From positions 1 to 64,000 of the forward strand of contig NZ_CABPSP010000001.1 of NCBI RefSeq assembly GCF_902459765.1: a stretch of DNA of 64,000 bases, written 5' to 3'. The translations under genes and the position numbers were made by a program. The first letter of the stretch is position 1. Each line of letters begins with the position of its first letter. Shown here piece by piece: positions 42,744-52,332 of the stretch. The DNA comes from Pandoraea anapnoica. GTDB taxonomy: Bacteria > Pseudomonadota > Gammaproteobacteria > Burkholderiales > Burkholderiaceae. The notes below the pieces were generated by a model that made no database searches, was not told where the DNA came from, and saw only the letters and a program-made list of their open reading frames with translations.

Positions 42744-44129
42744 ATGACGCAACCGATGGCACCCTCCGCGACGCTGGCCGAAGGCCTTTGTGCGAGCGCA
42801 CGCCGTATTGCCGTTCCATCCATTCTGCTCGGCACGTTCCTCGGTAATCTCGATGCGTCGATCGCCAACGTGGCATTGCCGACCATCGCGCGCGATCTGG
42901 CTGCCGATCCCGCCTCGACGGTGTGGGTCGTCAACGCTTACCAACTGATTTTTGCGATGGCGGTGCTGCCGCTGGCGGCGCTGGGCGAAAAGCTCGGTTA
43001 TCGGCGTGTGTTCCTGTTCGGTGTGGCCGGGTTCACGCTGGCGTCGCTCGGCTGTGCGCTCGCCCCCTCGCTCTCGTGGCTTGTCGCGGCGCGCGTGGTG
43101 CAGGGGCTCTGCGGTGCGTGCATGTCGACCATCGTCCCCGCGTTGCTGCGCATGGTGTTTCCGCCGCATATGGGCGGACGCGCGATCTCGCTGCTGGCAC
43201 TGACTGTCGCGCTGTCGACGGCGGCCGGACCGAGCGTGGCTGCGGTCATTCTCACCCTGGGCGACTGGCGCTGGCTGTTCGCCATCAATCTGCCCATCGG
43301 GCTGGCCGCGCTGGCAGCGTCGCACCGGTTTCTGCCACGCACGCCGGGGGCCGAGCGGCGCATCGACGTGCCTGGCGCGTTGCTCAATGCCGCGACGCTC
43401 GCGCTCATCATCATCGGACTCGGCCATGTCGGCGAGGCGGGGCACCACGGTGTCGCCGCGTTGCAAATCGTGCTTGGACTCATCGTGGCGGTGGTGCTCG
43501 TGCGGCATCAGCGCAGTCGTCAGACGCCCTTGCTGCCACTCGATCTGATGCGGGTGCCGGTGCTGGCGTTGTCGTCGCTGACGTCCGTCGCCTGTTATAT
43601 GGCGCAGACGCTGGCGTACGTCGGCATGCCGTTTCTGTTGCAGCACACGTTCGCGCGCAGTGAAGCGGCGACGGGCATGCTGATTACGCCGTGGCCGCTG
43701 GTGATCGTGTTCATCGCGCCGCTCGCAGGGCGGTTGTCGGATCGCTGCGACAGCGCGCGCATGAGTGCGCTGGGACTGGGCGTGTTCGCGGTTGGGCTGG
43801 CATCGCTGGCGTGGTTGCCTGCGGATGCGAGCGACTGGGGCATCGCCTGGCGGATGGTGATATGCGGGGTGGGCTTCGGCTTTTTCCAAACGCCGAACAA
43901 CCGCATCATCATGATGGGCGCGCCGCGCGAGCGCAGTGGCGCGGCAAGCGGTCTGATGACGATTGCCCGGACCGTCGGCATGACGCTCGGGGCGGCCGTG
44001 GTGGCGTTGCTGTTCGATCTCTATGGCGATCACGGGGCGCGCGCGGCGATGGTGAGCGCGACGATACTGGCGGCGCTGGGCGGTGGCGTCAGCCTGCTGC
44101 GGGTACGGGCGAAGGCGCGCGCGGGCTGA
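42744..44129 (+). CDS. MFS drug-efflux-type transporter (DHA2, 14 helices)
   Basis: Inner-membrane proton antiporter of 461 residues and about 14 helices. The antiporter N-terminus LGTFLGNLDASIANVALPTI, with the D in helix 1, is typical of the EmrB/QacA group. GLCGACMSTIVPALLR and GPSVAAVILTLGDWRWLFAINLP (motif C and the helix-6 block) are also present. No adaptor (EmrA) gene is adjacent. The substrate is not predictable. Confidence 0.82.
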   Translation: MTQPMAPSATLAEGLCASARRIAVPSILLGTFLGNLDASIANVALPTIARDLAADPASTVWVVNAYQLIFAMAVLPLAALGEKLGYRRVFLFGVAGFTLASLGCALAPSLSWLVAARVVQGLCGACMSTIVPALLRMVFPPHMGGRAISLLALTVALSTAAGPSVAAVILTLGDWRWLFAINLPIGLAALAASHRFLPRTPGAERRIDVPGALLNAATLALIIIGLGHVGEAGHHGVAALQIVLGLIVAVVLVRHQRSRQTPLLPLDLMRVPVLALSSLTSVACYMAQTLAYVGMPFLLQHTFARSEAATGMLITPWPLVIVFIAPLAGRLSDRCDSARMSALGLGVFAVGLASLAWLPADASDWGIAWRMVICGVGFGFFQTPNNRIIMMGAPRERSGAASGLMTIARTVGMTLGAAVVALLFDLYGDHGARAAMVSATILAALGGGVSLLRVRAKARAG

Positions 44130-44275
44130 CGGTGTGGCAGCTAGAGAGATAAGGCAGGCTGAGCCGATTTGTCAAAGTGGGCGTCGCGCGCTAGCATCTT
44201 GCCTTGCTGAGACCCCCGTCGCGTTCGCGATGATGGTCATATTCACGTATCTCCTCGCAAAAATCCGCTATCTCC

Positions 44276-45055
44276 GTGTCTTCTTCTCACGTTCTGAGCC
44301 GGCGACGCCGGGCGCACCTCGCCCGTAGCGAGCACGGCACGCGCGGTCCAGTCTGGTTGTTCGATCTGGACAACACGCTGCATCGCGCGTCTCACGCGAT
44401 CTTTCCGCGCATCAACCGCGCGATGACCGCCTATATCGTCGAGAAGCTGGGCCTGCCGCACGACGAAGCGAATCTCTTGCGCTCGACGTACACCGAGCGC
44501 TACGGCGCGGTGCTGCTCGGGTTGATCCGGCATCACGCCATCGACCCGCACGAATTTCTCGCGCAAGTCCACGAACTGCCGCCGCTGGCCGAGGTGCTGC
44601 GCGCTGAGCGCGGCATCGCCCGTCTGATGGCGGGTCTGCCGGGGCGCAAGATTTTGCTGACCAACGCGCCGGCGCATTACGCCATGCCGATCGTCGAAGC
44701 TTTGGGAATCGGCCGTCATTTCGAGCGGTTCGTGAGCATCGAAGACATGGCGGACCGGCGCGGCTGGCGCGCCAAACCCGACCCGACGATGCTGCGCCGT
44801 CTGCTCGTGCGTGAAGGGCTGACACCCTCGAACACATGGCTTGTCGAGGACACGCGTTCGCACCTGAAGCACCTGCGGCATTTCGGAATCAAGACGGTCT
44901 GGATCACAGGACATCTGCCGGTGAGAAACAGTCTTGGCAAGGTTATGGCGCGAAGTGGCCGCCCACACTTCGTAGATATCAAAGTACAATCTCTGCGCGA
45001 GTTAAGGGCGTACCTGGCGACCGGGGCAGGTGCCAGGCAGGTGAGGGGCAAGTGA
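44276..45055 (+). CDS. HAD-superfamily phosphatase, pyrimidine 5'-nucleotidase type
   Basis: Cytoplasmic phosphohydrolase of 259 residues: HAD motif I WLFDLDNTLH (nucleophile Asp), motif II LLTNAPAHY, motif III Lys in KPDPTMLRRLL and motif IV VEDTRSHL. The cap domain resembles yeast Sdt1-type pyrimidine 5'-nucleotidases. It starts with GTG at 44276 and has an Arg-rich N-terminus. In Burkholderiales this gene usually sits just upstream of slmA, as here (85 bp). Confidence 0.82.
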   Translation: MSSSHVLSRRRRAHLARSEHGTRGPVWLFDLDNTLHRASHAIFPRINRAMTAYIVEKLGLPHDEANLLRSTYTERYGAVLLGLIRHHAIDPHEFLAQVHELPPLAEVLRAERGIARLMAGLPGRKILLTNAPAHYAMPIVEALGIGRHFERFVSIEDMADRRGWRAKPDPTMLRRLLVREGLTPSNTWLVEDTRSHLKHLRHFGIKTVWITGHLPVRNSLGKVMARSGRPHFVDIKVQSLRELRAYLATGAGARQVRGK

Positions 45056-45140
45056 CGGGCCGGTGAGGGCTCAGTCAGGTTCCCCCGTCAGCCCCTGACC
45101 GCGCGACGATTACATAATCCCAACTGATAACGACCAGACG

Positions 45141-45803
45141 ATGCAGCAGGAAAACTCTTCGAACGGCGCCGGTTTCGGCACCGCCGACGCGCTGGAGGCC
45201 ATGCCCGCGCCCGCGCCGGTGAAGACCACCCGTCCCAAACCGGGCGAGCGCCGCGTGCAGGTGTTGCAGACCCTCGCGGCGATGCTTGAGACGCCCAAGG
45301 GCGAGAAGATCACCACGGCCGCCCTCGCGGCGCGGCTCGATGTCTCCGAAGCGGCGCTCTATCGCCACTTCGCGAGCAAGGCCCAGATGTTCGAAGGCCT
45401 GATCGAATTCATCGAACAGACCATCTTCGGCCTGATCAACCAGATTTCCGCACAGGATCAGGACGGCGTGACGCAAGCGCGCGCCATCGTGCTGATGCTG
45501 CTCGGTTTCGCCGAGAAGAACCCCGGCATGACGCGCGTGCTGACCGGCGAAGCACTGGTCGGCGAACACGAGCGTCTGCAGGAGCGCATGAACCAGTTGC
45601 TCGACCGCATCGAAGCGTCGCTGCGTCAGGTGCTGCGTCTGGCTGCAGCGCAAGGCACGCTGCCCGAGACGTTCGACGCGAACTCGCGCGCCAACCTGCT
45701 CGTCTCGTACGTGCTGGGTCGCTGGCACCGTTTCGCCAAGAGTGGCTTCAAGCGCTCGCCGGCCGAAGGCGCCGAGCCGCAGGTGGCGGCGCTGCTGCGC
45801 TAA
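45141..45803 (+). CDS. slmA: Nucleoid occlusion factor SlmA (TetR family)
   Basis: DNA-binding division inhibitor that keeps FtsZ rings off the nucleoid. The 220-residue product has a non-conserved 30-residue start, a TetR helix-turn-helix (TTAALAARLDVSEAALYRHFASKAQMFEGLIEFIE, about 60-95), and the SlmA C-terminal domain (VLTGEALVGEHERLQERMNQLLDRIEASLRQ). The family assignment follows from the helix-turn-helix and the HAD-slmA context. Confidence 0.9.
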   Translation: MQQENSSNGAGFGTADALEAMPAPAPVKTTRPKPGERRVQVLQTLAAMLETPKGEKITTAALAARLDVSEAALYRHFASKAQMFEGLIEFIEQTIFGLINQISAQDQDGVTQARAIVLMLLGFAEKNPGMTRVLTGEALVGEHERLQERMNQLLDRIEASLRQVLRLAAAQGTLPETFDANSRANLLVSYVLGRWHRFAKSGFKRSPAEGAEPQVAALLR

Positions 45804-45857
45804 CTGGCATTTGGCCGAGCGGCGGAAGCGCTTCTGCGCCGAGTGCGCAGATTACGT

Positions 45858-45863
45858 TATACT
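45858..45863 (+). promoter_or_regulatory. metX -10 box
   Basis: TATACT about 55 bp upstream of the riboswitch helix. No clear -35 lies at 17 bp. Transcription from near 45870 would include the whole SAM-II element. Confidence 0.4.
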
Positions 45864-45914
45864 TTTGCAACGCGTGGCAGGGCTGACGACACATCGTCCG
45901 GCCTTGTCGCGATG

Positions 45915-46025
45915 ACTGGCGCGCCGATTTGGTGACTCGCTTGCGGGCGCGCGAATGACTCTGACGGAGGATCTTCCGGATCTTCGGCTTGGGACATTCA
46001 ATAAAAATGCGGCTAAAGAGGTCGT
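45915..46025 (+). promoter_or_regulatory. SAM-II riboswitch upstream of metX
   Basis: P1 pairs GCGCGCC (45919-45925) with GGCGCGC (45946-45952). Its loop starts GATTTG (45926-45931) and contains GCTTGC (45939-45944), both SAM-II consensus. After P1 comes an inserted hairpin (GAATG 45953-45957 with CATTC 45995-45999), then AATAAAAATGCGGCTAAAGAGG, whose GCTAAAG (46012-46018) is the conserved pseudoknot side. CTC in the loop can pair with GAG at 46017-46019. SAM-II binds SAM and lowers methionine-gene expression. The rest of the 339-bp gap (46026-46142) holds a CATCGTC/GACGATG stem and the metX ribosome-binding site. Confidence 0.8.
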
Positions 46026-46142
46026 TCGCGCACCCCGCCGTTTTTCCGTCGACCCCTTTTCCCGCACAGAACGCTTCAGGACATCGTCCGTCGATGCATA
46101 TTGACGATGACGCTGACCCCGGCATGTTTCGGACAGGGATTT

Positions 46143-47345
46143 ATGGAATCTTCAATCGGAATCGTCACGCCGCAGCGGATGCATTTCGCTGAGCCGCTGG
46201 CACTGCAAAACGGCAGCACCCTCGCGGGCTACGACCTGATGGTCGAGACCTATGGCGAGCTCAATGCCGATCGCAGCAACGCCGTGCTGGTGTGTCACGC
46301 GCTCAACGCGTCGCATCACGTGGCGGGCATCGCTGCCGACAACCCCAAGGACATCGGCTGGTGGGACAACATGGTCGGTCCGGGCAAGCCGCTCGATACC
46401 AACCGTTTCTTCGTCATCGGTGTGAACAATCTCGGCTCGTGCTTCGGCTCGACCGGACCGATGAGCCTCGATGAAGCCACCGGCACCCCGTACGGCGCGC
46501 GCTTCCCTGTCGTGACGGTCGAAGACTGGGTCAATGCGCAGGCCCGGGTGGCCGACGCCTTCGGCATCCGCAAGTTCGCCGCCGTAATGGGCGGCAGTCT
46601 GGGCGGCATGCAGGCGCTGGCGTGGAGCATCATGTACCCCGATCGCGTGGGGCACTGTCTGGTGATTGCATCCACGCCCAAGCTCTCGGCGCAGAACATC
46701 GCCTTTAACGAGGTCGCACGCTCGGCCATCCTCTCCGATCCCGATTTCCACGGCGGCGACTATTACGCGCACGGTGTGGTGCCGCGTCGCGGCTTGCGCG
46801 TCGCGCGCATGATCGGGCACATCACCTATTTGTCCGACGAGGACATGGCGACTAAATTCGGCCGCGCGCTACGACGCGCCGAAGCACTGGTCGATGAGGT
46901 GAAGGGCGGTAGCGGGAACGGCAATGGCAACGGAAGCGGCAAGGACGAGGGCTACCGCTTCAGTTTCGACGTGGAGTTCGAAGTGGAGTCGTACCTGCGC
47001 TATCAGGGCGACAAGTTCGCCGAGTACTTCGACGCCAACACCTACCTGCTGATTACGCGCGCGCTCGATTACTTCGACCCGGCGCGCACGGTCGGTGGCG
47101 ATCTGGCGAAGGCGTTGTCGCATACGTCCGCCAAGTATCTGATCGTGTCGTTCGCGACCGACTGGCGTTTCGCCCCGGCGCGCTCGCGCGAGATCGTCAA
47201 GGCGCTGCTCGACACGCGTCGCACGGTGAGCTACGCCGAGATCGACGCCCCGCACGGTCACGATGCCTTCCTGCTCACAGATTCGCGCTATCACAATCTG
47301 GTGCGCGCTTACTACGAACGTATCGCTCAGGAGGTCGGCGTATGA
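46143..47345 (+). CDS. metX: Homoserine O-acyltransferase
   Basis: First step of methionine synthesis, acylating homoserine (acetyl or succinyl donor). The 400-residue alpha/beta-hydrolase fold has the nucleophile in [12 protein letters not shown], the early [14 protein letters not shown] block, and a C-terminal His in [11 protein letters not shown]. An unusual Gly/Asn-rich insertion (about residues 256-267, [12 protein letters not shown]) lies in a loop and looks like a codon-repeat expansion. Donor preference cannot be called by eye. The start at 46143 gives [11 protein letters not shown]; an ATG at 46101 is less likely. It overlaps metW by 4 bp. Confidence 0.93.
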   Translation: MESSIGIVTPQRMHFAEPLALQNGSTLAGYDLMVETYGELNADRSNAVLVCHALNASHHVAGIAADNPKDIGWWDNMVGPGKPLDTNRFFVIGVNNLGSCFGSTGPMSLDEATGTPYGARFPVVTVEDWVNAQARVADAFGIRKFAAVMGGSLGGMQALAWSIMYPDRVGHCLVIASTPKLSAQNIAFNEVARSAILSDPDFHGGDYYAHGVVPRRGLRVARMIGHITYLSDEDMATKFGRALRRAEALVDEVKGGSGNGNGNGSGKDEGYRFSFDVEFEVESYLRYQGDKFAEYFDANTYLLITRALDYFDPARTVGGDLAKALSHTSAKYLIVSFATDWRFAPARSREIVKALLDTRRTVSYAEIDAPHGHDAFLLTDSRYHNLVRAYYERIAQEVGV

Positions 47346-48016
47346 GCCAGTCCACCGCCCCGGCCAATAACGTGACCAACAGTGCGCAGGCCGCGCAACT
47401 GGCGGCGTCGCGTCATCGCATTTCGGTCTCGCTCGCGGATCGCCCCGACTTTCGTGTCATCGCGCGATGGATCGAGCCGTCCTCCCAAGTGCTCGATCTC
47501 GGTTGCAGCGACGGGTCGTTACTGCGTCTGCTGACCGACGAACTCGACGTGAGCGGCTACGGTGTCGAGATCGACGACGCGGGCGTACTCGCGTCCGCGC
47601 AGCGCGGCATCAACGTCATTCAGCAGAACATGGAAGACGGTCTGAAGCTGTTCGAAGATCAGAGCTTCGATACCGTCATCCTCTCGCAGACATTGCAGAC
47701 CATTCACCGCACGGCCGACATTCTGCGCGAGACGGTGCGCGTGGGACGCGAAGCGATCGTGTCGTTCCCGAACTTCGGCTACTGGCCGCATCGGCTGTCG
47801 GTGTTGCAGGGACGCATGCCGGTGTCGAAGAGTCTGCCGTTCCAGTGGCACAACACACCGAACGTGCGGGTGCTGACGATCAAGGACTTCGAAGCGCTGG
47901 CGCCGGACGTCGGTGTGAAGATTCTGGATCGCGCGGTCCTGCACAATGGGCGACTGGTCTCGGTGGGGGCGAATTGGCGTGGTAGTCTTGCGGTCTATCG
48001 CGTCAAGCGTTCCTGA
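47342..48016 (+). CDS. metW: MetW methyltransferase-like partner of MetX
   Basis: A 224-residue SAM-methyltransferase-fold protein that accompanies MetX in proteobacteria and is needed for full homoserine acyltransferase activity in several species. Motif I is [12 protein letters not shown], followed by the MetW blocks QQNMEDGL and [24 protein letters not shown] overlap with metX shows coupling. Whether it methylates anything is not known. Confidence 0.93.
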   Translation: MSQSTAPANNVTNSAQAAQLAASRHRISVSLADRPDFRVIARWIEPSSQVLDLGCSDGSLLRLLTDELDVSGYGVEIDDAGVLASAQRGINVIQQNMEDGLKLFEDQSFDTVILSQTLQTIHRTADILRETVRVGREAIVSFPNFGYWPHRLSVLQGRMPVSKSLPFQWHNTPNVRVLTIKDFEALAPDVGVKILDRAVLHNGRLVSVGANWRGSLAVYRVKRS

Positions 48017-48122
48017 ACCGACGGCAGCTTGCGGGGCAGCGTAGCGCCGGACCCCGCGTAGCAATAGACTTCGGGGGCCGGGCGCCGTGCATCGCAGGCG
48101 GCTGGCCCCAATTGTCCTTTCC

Positions 48123-49400
48123 ATGACCGATTCGCTGCGGCCCGACGACGGGCGCGTCTTCCACCCCACGCGGATGCTCATCTGCGTGATTCTCGGTTTC
48201 ACCTCCGGCTTGCCGCTCTTCATCCTGCTTAATCTGGTGCAGGCATGGTTGCGCAGCGAGCACGTGGATCTCAAGTCGATCGGTCTGTTCGCGCTGATCC
48301 AGTTTCCTTACACGTGGAAGTTTCTGTGGGCACCGCTCATGGACCGCTTCGCGCCCAATTTTCTGGGATGGAAGCCGGGGCGGCGTCGCGGGTGGATGTT
48401 CGTCACGCAACTGTTGGTGGCGGGTGCGGTCGCGATCATGGGGACGTATTCGCCGCAGCGCGATCTGATGACGATTGCCGCGCTGGCGGCTGCGCTGGCG
48501 TTCTTCAGCGCGAGTCTGGATATTTGTCTGGATGCCTATCGACGCGAGTTGCTGTCCGATCGCGAGCAGGGGCTGGGCACGGCGATGCACGTGAATGCGT
48601 ACAAAGTGGCGGGTCTGGTACCGGGATCGCTGGCGCTGATCATGGCGGATCATCTGCCGTGGTCACAGGTGTTCTTCGCGACGGCGGCGTTCATGCTGCC
48701 GGGCATCGTGATGACGCTCGTGGTGAAGGAGCCGGAGATTCGCGGCACGCCGCCGAAGACCTTGCGCGAGGCGGTCGTGGAGCCGTTCCACGAGTTCGTG
48801 ACGCGCGGCGGCTGGTCGCAGGCGTTGCTCGTGCTGGCGTTCATCTTTCTGTACAAGCTGGGCGATTCGATGGCGACGTCGCTGGCCACGTCGTTCTATC
48901 TGGATCTGGGCTTCACGAAGACGCAGATCGGCGTGGTGGCGAAGGCGACGAGTTTGTGGGCGAGCGTGGCGGGCGGCATCATCGGCGGGATCTGGCTGAT
49001 CAAGCTGGGCATCAACCGTGGGCTGTGGGTGTTCGGGGTGTTGCAACTGGTGTCGGTGCTGGGCTTCGCGTGGCTGGCCGAGGCCGGTGCGGTGGTGGCG
49101 GGACTGGGCGCGGTGATCGCGTTCGAGGCGTTCACCGCGGGGCTGGGCACGGCGGCGTTCACCGCGTACATCGCACGCACGACGGACCCGCGTTACACGG
49201 CGACGCAGTTCGCGCTGTTCACGAGTCTGGCGTCGGTGCCGCGCACGTTTGCGAACGCGGGGACGGGCTACATTGTGGACGGCGTCGGTTGGCTGACGTT
49301 CTTCCTCATCTGCACGGCGCTCGCCATTCCGGGCATGCTGCTACTGCCGAAGGTCGCGCCGTGGGGCGCCGACGACGACAGCGCAAAGCCACGCGTGTGA
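48123..49400 (+). CDS. ampG: AmpG-type muropeptide permease
   Basis: Inner-membrane MFS importer that recycles anhydro-muropeptides and feeds beta-lactamase signalling in many Gram-negatives. The 425-residue, 12-14-helix protein has the AmpG-typical LGFTSGLPLFILLNLVQAWL, IQFPYTWKFLWAPLMDRF and ALDICLDAYRREL-like blocks. The start MTDSLRPDDGR at 48123 is preferred over 48087. It follows metW but has its own 106-bp gap. Confidence 0.85.
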   Translation: MTDSLRPDDGRVFHPTRMLICVILGFTSGLPLFILLNLVQAWLRSEHVDLKSIGLFALIQFPYTWKFLWAPLMDRFAPNFLGWKPGRRRGWMFVTQLLVAGAVAIMGTYSPQRDLMTIAALAAALAFFSASLDICLDAYRRELLSDREQGLGTAMHVNAYKVAGLVPGSLALIMADHLPWSQVFFATAAFMLPGIVMTLVVKEPEIRGTPPKTLREAVVEPFHEFVTRGGWSQALLVLAFIFLYKLGDSMATSLATSFYLDLGFTKTQIGVVAKATSLWASVAGGIIGGIWLIKLGINRGLWVFGVLQLVSVLGFAWLAEAGAVVAGLGAVIAFEAFTAGLGTAAFTAYIARTTDPRYTATQFALFTSLASVPRTFANAGTGYIVDGVGWLTFFLICTALAIPGMLLLPKVAPWGADDDSAKPRV

Positions 49401-49408
49401 GGCGCCGC

Positions 49409-50146
49409 TCAGGCACCCCGAAACTTCACCTTCTGGCGTTCAACGACCTGCGTCGCGAAGTCCGCATCTTCGGGAATCGGTTCCCAGAAGAAATCCCGCT
49501 GGAAGATCGGCAGGAAGTTGAACTTGCGTGACCGGAAGATGCCCCGATTGCGCTTGAACTCACTGTAGCGATCCCCCTTGAACGTCCGGTTCACCGACGT
49601 GAACGGCAGCAGTCGCTCGGCGATGTCGGGGAAGTCCAGGTTCGGGTTCGTCTCGCCGAAGCGCGCCATCGCATCGAACTGGTCGGCACAAATGATCTGG
49701 ATGGCCGTCTCCGGCATGCCGTAGCGCTGGGCCCACATCACGTGCCAGCCATCGCGCGTCTCGTTGATGAAGTTCGCGAGTTGCCCGCTGAGGATGAAAG
49801 CATCCGACTCGATGTGAACGATCTTGTCCGCCCCGAGGGTGCGGGCAATCGTGAGCGAGTGCAGGAAACTACGCCACCAGCCAGGGTACAGGCTCATGCT
49901 CTGCCGTCCCATGTTGTTGTCGAAACGCGCGATGCAGTATCGGCTGTCGCTCGCACTGAGGTCGGCATGCGCCGGTAGCGTCGGAATGATGTCGGCCGCC
50001 GGAAGATGCGGCGAACCGTCGTCGATCATCACGATCTTGTCGGCGTGGATCGGGCCGTCGCGATAGAAATCCAACCAGCGCTGGTAACGTGATTGCCAGG
50101 CCTCGGCGTCGCGGATATAGCTGGTACAGAAGAGAAGAGCCTTCAT
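49409..50146 (-). CDS. Conserved hypothetical protein, possible glycosyltransferase fold
   Basis: A 245-residue soluble protein, not recognised with confidence. MKALLFCTSYIRDAEAW, IVMIDDGSPHLP and later ADKIVHIESDAFILSGQL look like the nucleotide-sugar-binding strands of a GT-A glycosyltransferase, with a possible metal-binding acidic motif (ESDAF). The Arg/Lys/aromatic-rich C-terminus (NRGIFRSRKFNFLPIFQRDFF) could dock on a membrane or an acceptor. No signal peptide and no sugar-related neighbours. Converges with ampG, 8 bp away. Confidence 0.6.
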   Translation of the reverse strand: MKALLFCTSYIRDAEAWQSRYQRWLDFYRDGPIHADKIVMIDDGSPHLPAADIIPTLPAHADLSASDSRYCIARFDNNMGRQSMSLYPGWWRSFLHSLTIARTLGADKIVHIESDAFILSGQLANFINETRDGWHVMWAQRYGMPETAIQIICADQFDAMARFGETNPNLDFPDIAERLLPFTSVNRTFKGDRYSEFKRNRGIFRSRKFNFLPIFQRDFFWEPIPEDADFATQVVERQKVKFRGA

Positions 50147-50250
50147 GGGGGATACACTTCACCGTCCGATGACCGGGCGGCTGATGACTACAGTTTGCAA
50201 TGGGGATTTTTGCCAGAGCGGACACGCGCGGTGCCGCCCCGGATGCCGTC

Positions 50251-51024
50251 TTAGAGCGCGTGATCGTAGTCTACGATCAGCGGGGCATGGTCGCTGAATT
50301 TGATGTCGCGGAAGACGGAAGTCGTCTTCGCCTTGCCCGCGATGCCCGGTGTAGCGATCTGGTAGTCGATGCGCCAACCGACGTTCTTCGCATACGCCTG
50401 TCCGCGATTGCTCCACCACGTGTACTGCTCCGGACGCTGATCCAGCGTGCGGAAGACATCCACGTAGCCGTGCTCGTCGAATAACTGCGTGAGCCACGCG
50501 CGCTCTTCGGGCAGGAAGCCCGAGTTCTTCAGGTTACCCTTCCAGTTCTTGATGTCGATTTCTTTGTGCGCGATGTTCACGTCGCCGCACAGCACGACTT
50601 CGCGTCCCTCGGCCTTGAGCGCCAGCAGGTGCGGCATGAAGTCGGCCATGAAGCGGAACTTGGCCGCCTGACGCTCCTCGCCGCTCGATCCTGACGGGAT
50701 GTACACCGAGATCACCGACAGATTGCCGTAACGCACCTCGACATAACGACCCTCGGCGTCGAACTCAGTGTTGTTCCAGCCGATGACAATGTCGTCGGGC
50801 TCGCGTCGCACGTACACACCGGCGCCGCTGTAACCCTTCTTCTGCGCATAGTGGAAGTAGCCTTGATAGTCGTGCGGCTTGAGGAAGTCCGGCGTCATGT
50901 CCGGTAACTGGGCCTTGATTTCCTGAACGCAGAGGATGTCAGCGTCCTGATTGCCGAACCACTCGAAAAAGCCCTTCTTGGAGGCGGATCGCACGCCGTT
51001 CAAATTCGCGGTAATGATGCGCAT
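50251..51024 (-). CDS. xth: Exodeoxyribonuclease III / AP endonuclease
   Basis: DNA base-excision repair enzyme of 257 residues, ExoIII family. Motifs: TANLNGVRSA, CVQEIKAQ (metal-binding Glu), GYSGAGVYVR, GDVNIAHKEIDIKN (Asp-x-Asn), and the C-terminal FSDHAPLIVDY (catalytic Asp-His). The start MRIITANLNG at 51024 is the family start; the frame extends to 51189 without conservation. Confidence 0.94.
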   Translation of the reverse strand: MRIITANLNGVRSASKKGFFEWFGNQDADILCVQEIKAQLPDMTPDFLKPHDYQGYFHYAQKKGYSGAGVYVRREPDDIVIGWNNTEFDAEGRYVEVRYGNLSVISVYIPSGSSGEERQAAKFRFMADFMPHLLALKAEGREVVLCGDVNIAHKEIDIKNWKGNLKNSGFLPEERAWLTQLFDEHGYVDVFRTLDQRPEQYTWWSNRGQAYAKNVGWRIDYQIATPGIAGKAKTTSVFRDIKFSDHAPLIVDYDHAL

Positions 51025-51189
51025 GAGTCTCGATGTGTCGCGCCGCTCTCGCGCCCGTGGAACGCGATGCAACGGCAAAAGGGGGAAATTTGTCAGCGGC
51101 AAGGATACCGCAATCGCCGATTCCCGTCGGACGACGGCCACGCGTGCACTGTGGGTGCGCCCGACTTCCTGCTGTCTGCCAAACACCAA

Positions 51190-52134
51190 TCACTTGCGTC
51201 GTGCGCCGCCTGCGATAGCCGCCTTCGCTTCGCCGTCGCCACCCGGTCCGAGGATGTCGCGCGCCAACGCGAGCCAGCGTCGTGCCGCATGCGACAGATA
51301 CGAGTCGCGTCGCCACGCCATCGCCAGATCCCACGGAATCTCCGGATCTCGCACGTCCGTCATCACGAAACGCTTCGGATCCAGCCGCGCGCAGAAAGGC
51401 TCCGGTAGCAGCGCAATACCCACGCCGTTGTCCACCATCGACGCGATGAAGTCCCATTGACTTGAGCGCCCCGCAATCTTCGGCGTGAAGCCCGCGCGCT
51501 GACACGCGGCGATCACCAGTTCTGACAACGCAAACCCTTCGCCATAGAAGACGAAGGGCTCGTCACGCAGCTCGCCGAGGCCGACGGAGGCGCGTCCCTC
51601 CCAGCGCGACTCCCGGGGTGCGATCAGACGCAACTGGTAATGACAGACGGGTAGCACGTCCAGCACGGTCGGGTCGACGGGCAGCAGCACCGCGCCCAGT
51701 TCGATCTCGCCCGCCAGCAACGCCTGCTCGATGGCCCGCGAGCCGGTCTCGAACAGCTTCATCTCGATATCCGGGTAGTGCTGATGGAACGCGCCGATAA
51801 CCGGGATGAACAGGTCGCCGCCCAGCGGCGGGATGCCGATCGACAACTCGCCGCGCGACACCGTCTCGAGATCCGCCAGCTCCTGCTGCAGACGGGCATG
51901 GGCAGCGAGTACGTCCTGACCGCGCTCGAAGACAACGCGTCCCGCATCGGTCAACTGAAGTCGACGGCCCATGCCGCGCTCCTCGCGCAACATAAGCGGT
52001 GTGCCCAGTTCGTCTTCCAGCGCCTTGACCATTTTGCTGACCGTCGGCTGGGTGACGAACAACGCTTCGGCCGCCGCCGTGAAGCTCTGCTGTCGCACAA
52101 CCTCCACAAATCCTCGCAACGCACGCAGTTCCAT
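51190..52134 (-). CDS. cidR: LysR-family regulator, CidR-like
   Basis: Regulator of 314 residues: LysR winged helix (RALRGFVEVVRQQSFTAAAEALFVTQPTVSKMVKALE) and an effector domain. It diverges from cidAB, the arrangement seen for CidR, which activates cidAB in response to acetate or overflow metabolism in Gram-positives. A LysR-type palindrome sits in the shared region. The name is inferred from context. Confidence 0.78.
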   Translation of the reverse strand: MELRALRGFVEVVRQQSFTAAAEALFVTQPTVSKMVKALEDELGTPLMLREERGMGRRLQLTDAGRVVFERGQDVLAAHARLQQELADLETVSRGELSIGIPPLGGDLFIPVIGAFHQHYPDIEMKLFETGSRAIEQALLAGEIELGAVLLPVDPTVLDVLPVCHYQLRLIAPRESRWEGRASVGLGELRDEPFVFYGEGFALSELVIAACQRAGFTPKIAGRSSQWDFIASMVDNGVGIALLPEPFCARLDPKRFVMTDVRDPEIPWDLAMAWRRDSYLSHAARRWLALARDILGPGGDGEAKAAIAGGARRK

Positions 52135-52229
52135 TTTGGTTCTCTCGTTTGCACCCTAGTGGTGCGTATTGGCGGAAAGCCCCGTCCCGTAAGGCTCTCC
52201 TATGCACTATTAGGGTTAATACTTAAATT

Positions 52230-52272
52230 ATTCCAATTTGGAATTGTTCTGATACGACTAATTCATTATATT
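52230..52272 (+). promoter_or_regulatory. cidA promoter with LysR box
   Basis: ATTCCAATTTGGAAT (52230-52244) is a perfect 7-bp inverted repeat of the LysR T-N11-A form. It abuts a promoter TTGTTC (52244-52249), 17 bp, TATATT (52267-52272). The region is clearly AT-richer than its surroundings. Confidence 0.6.
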
Positions 52273-52332
52273 TATGTTGCGCTGCTTCCTATACTGCTTC
52301 TCATATCCAGGAAAACCCTTAGGAAGCCAGCC

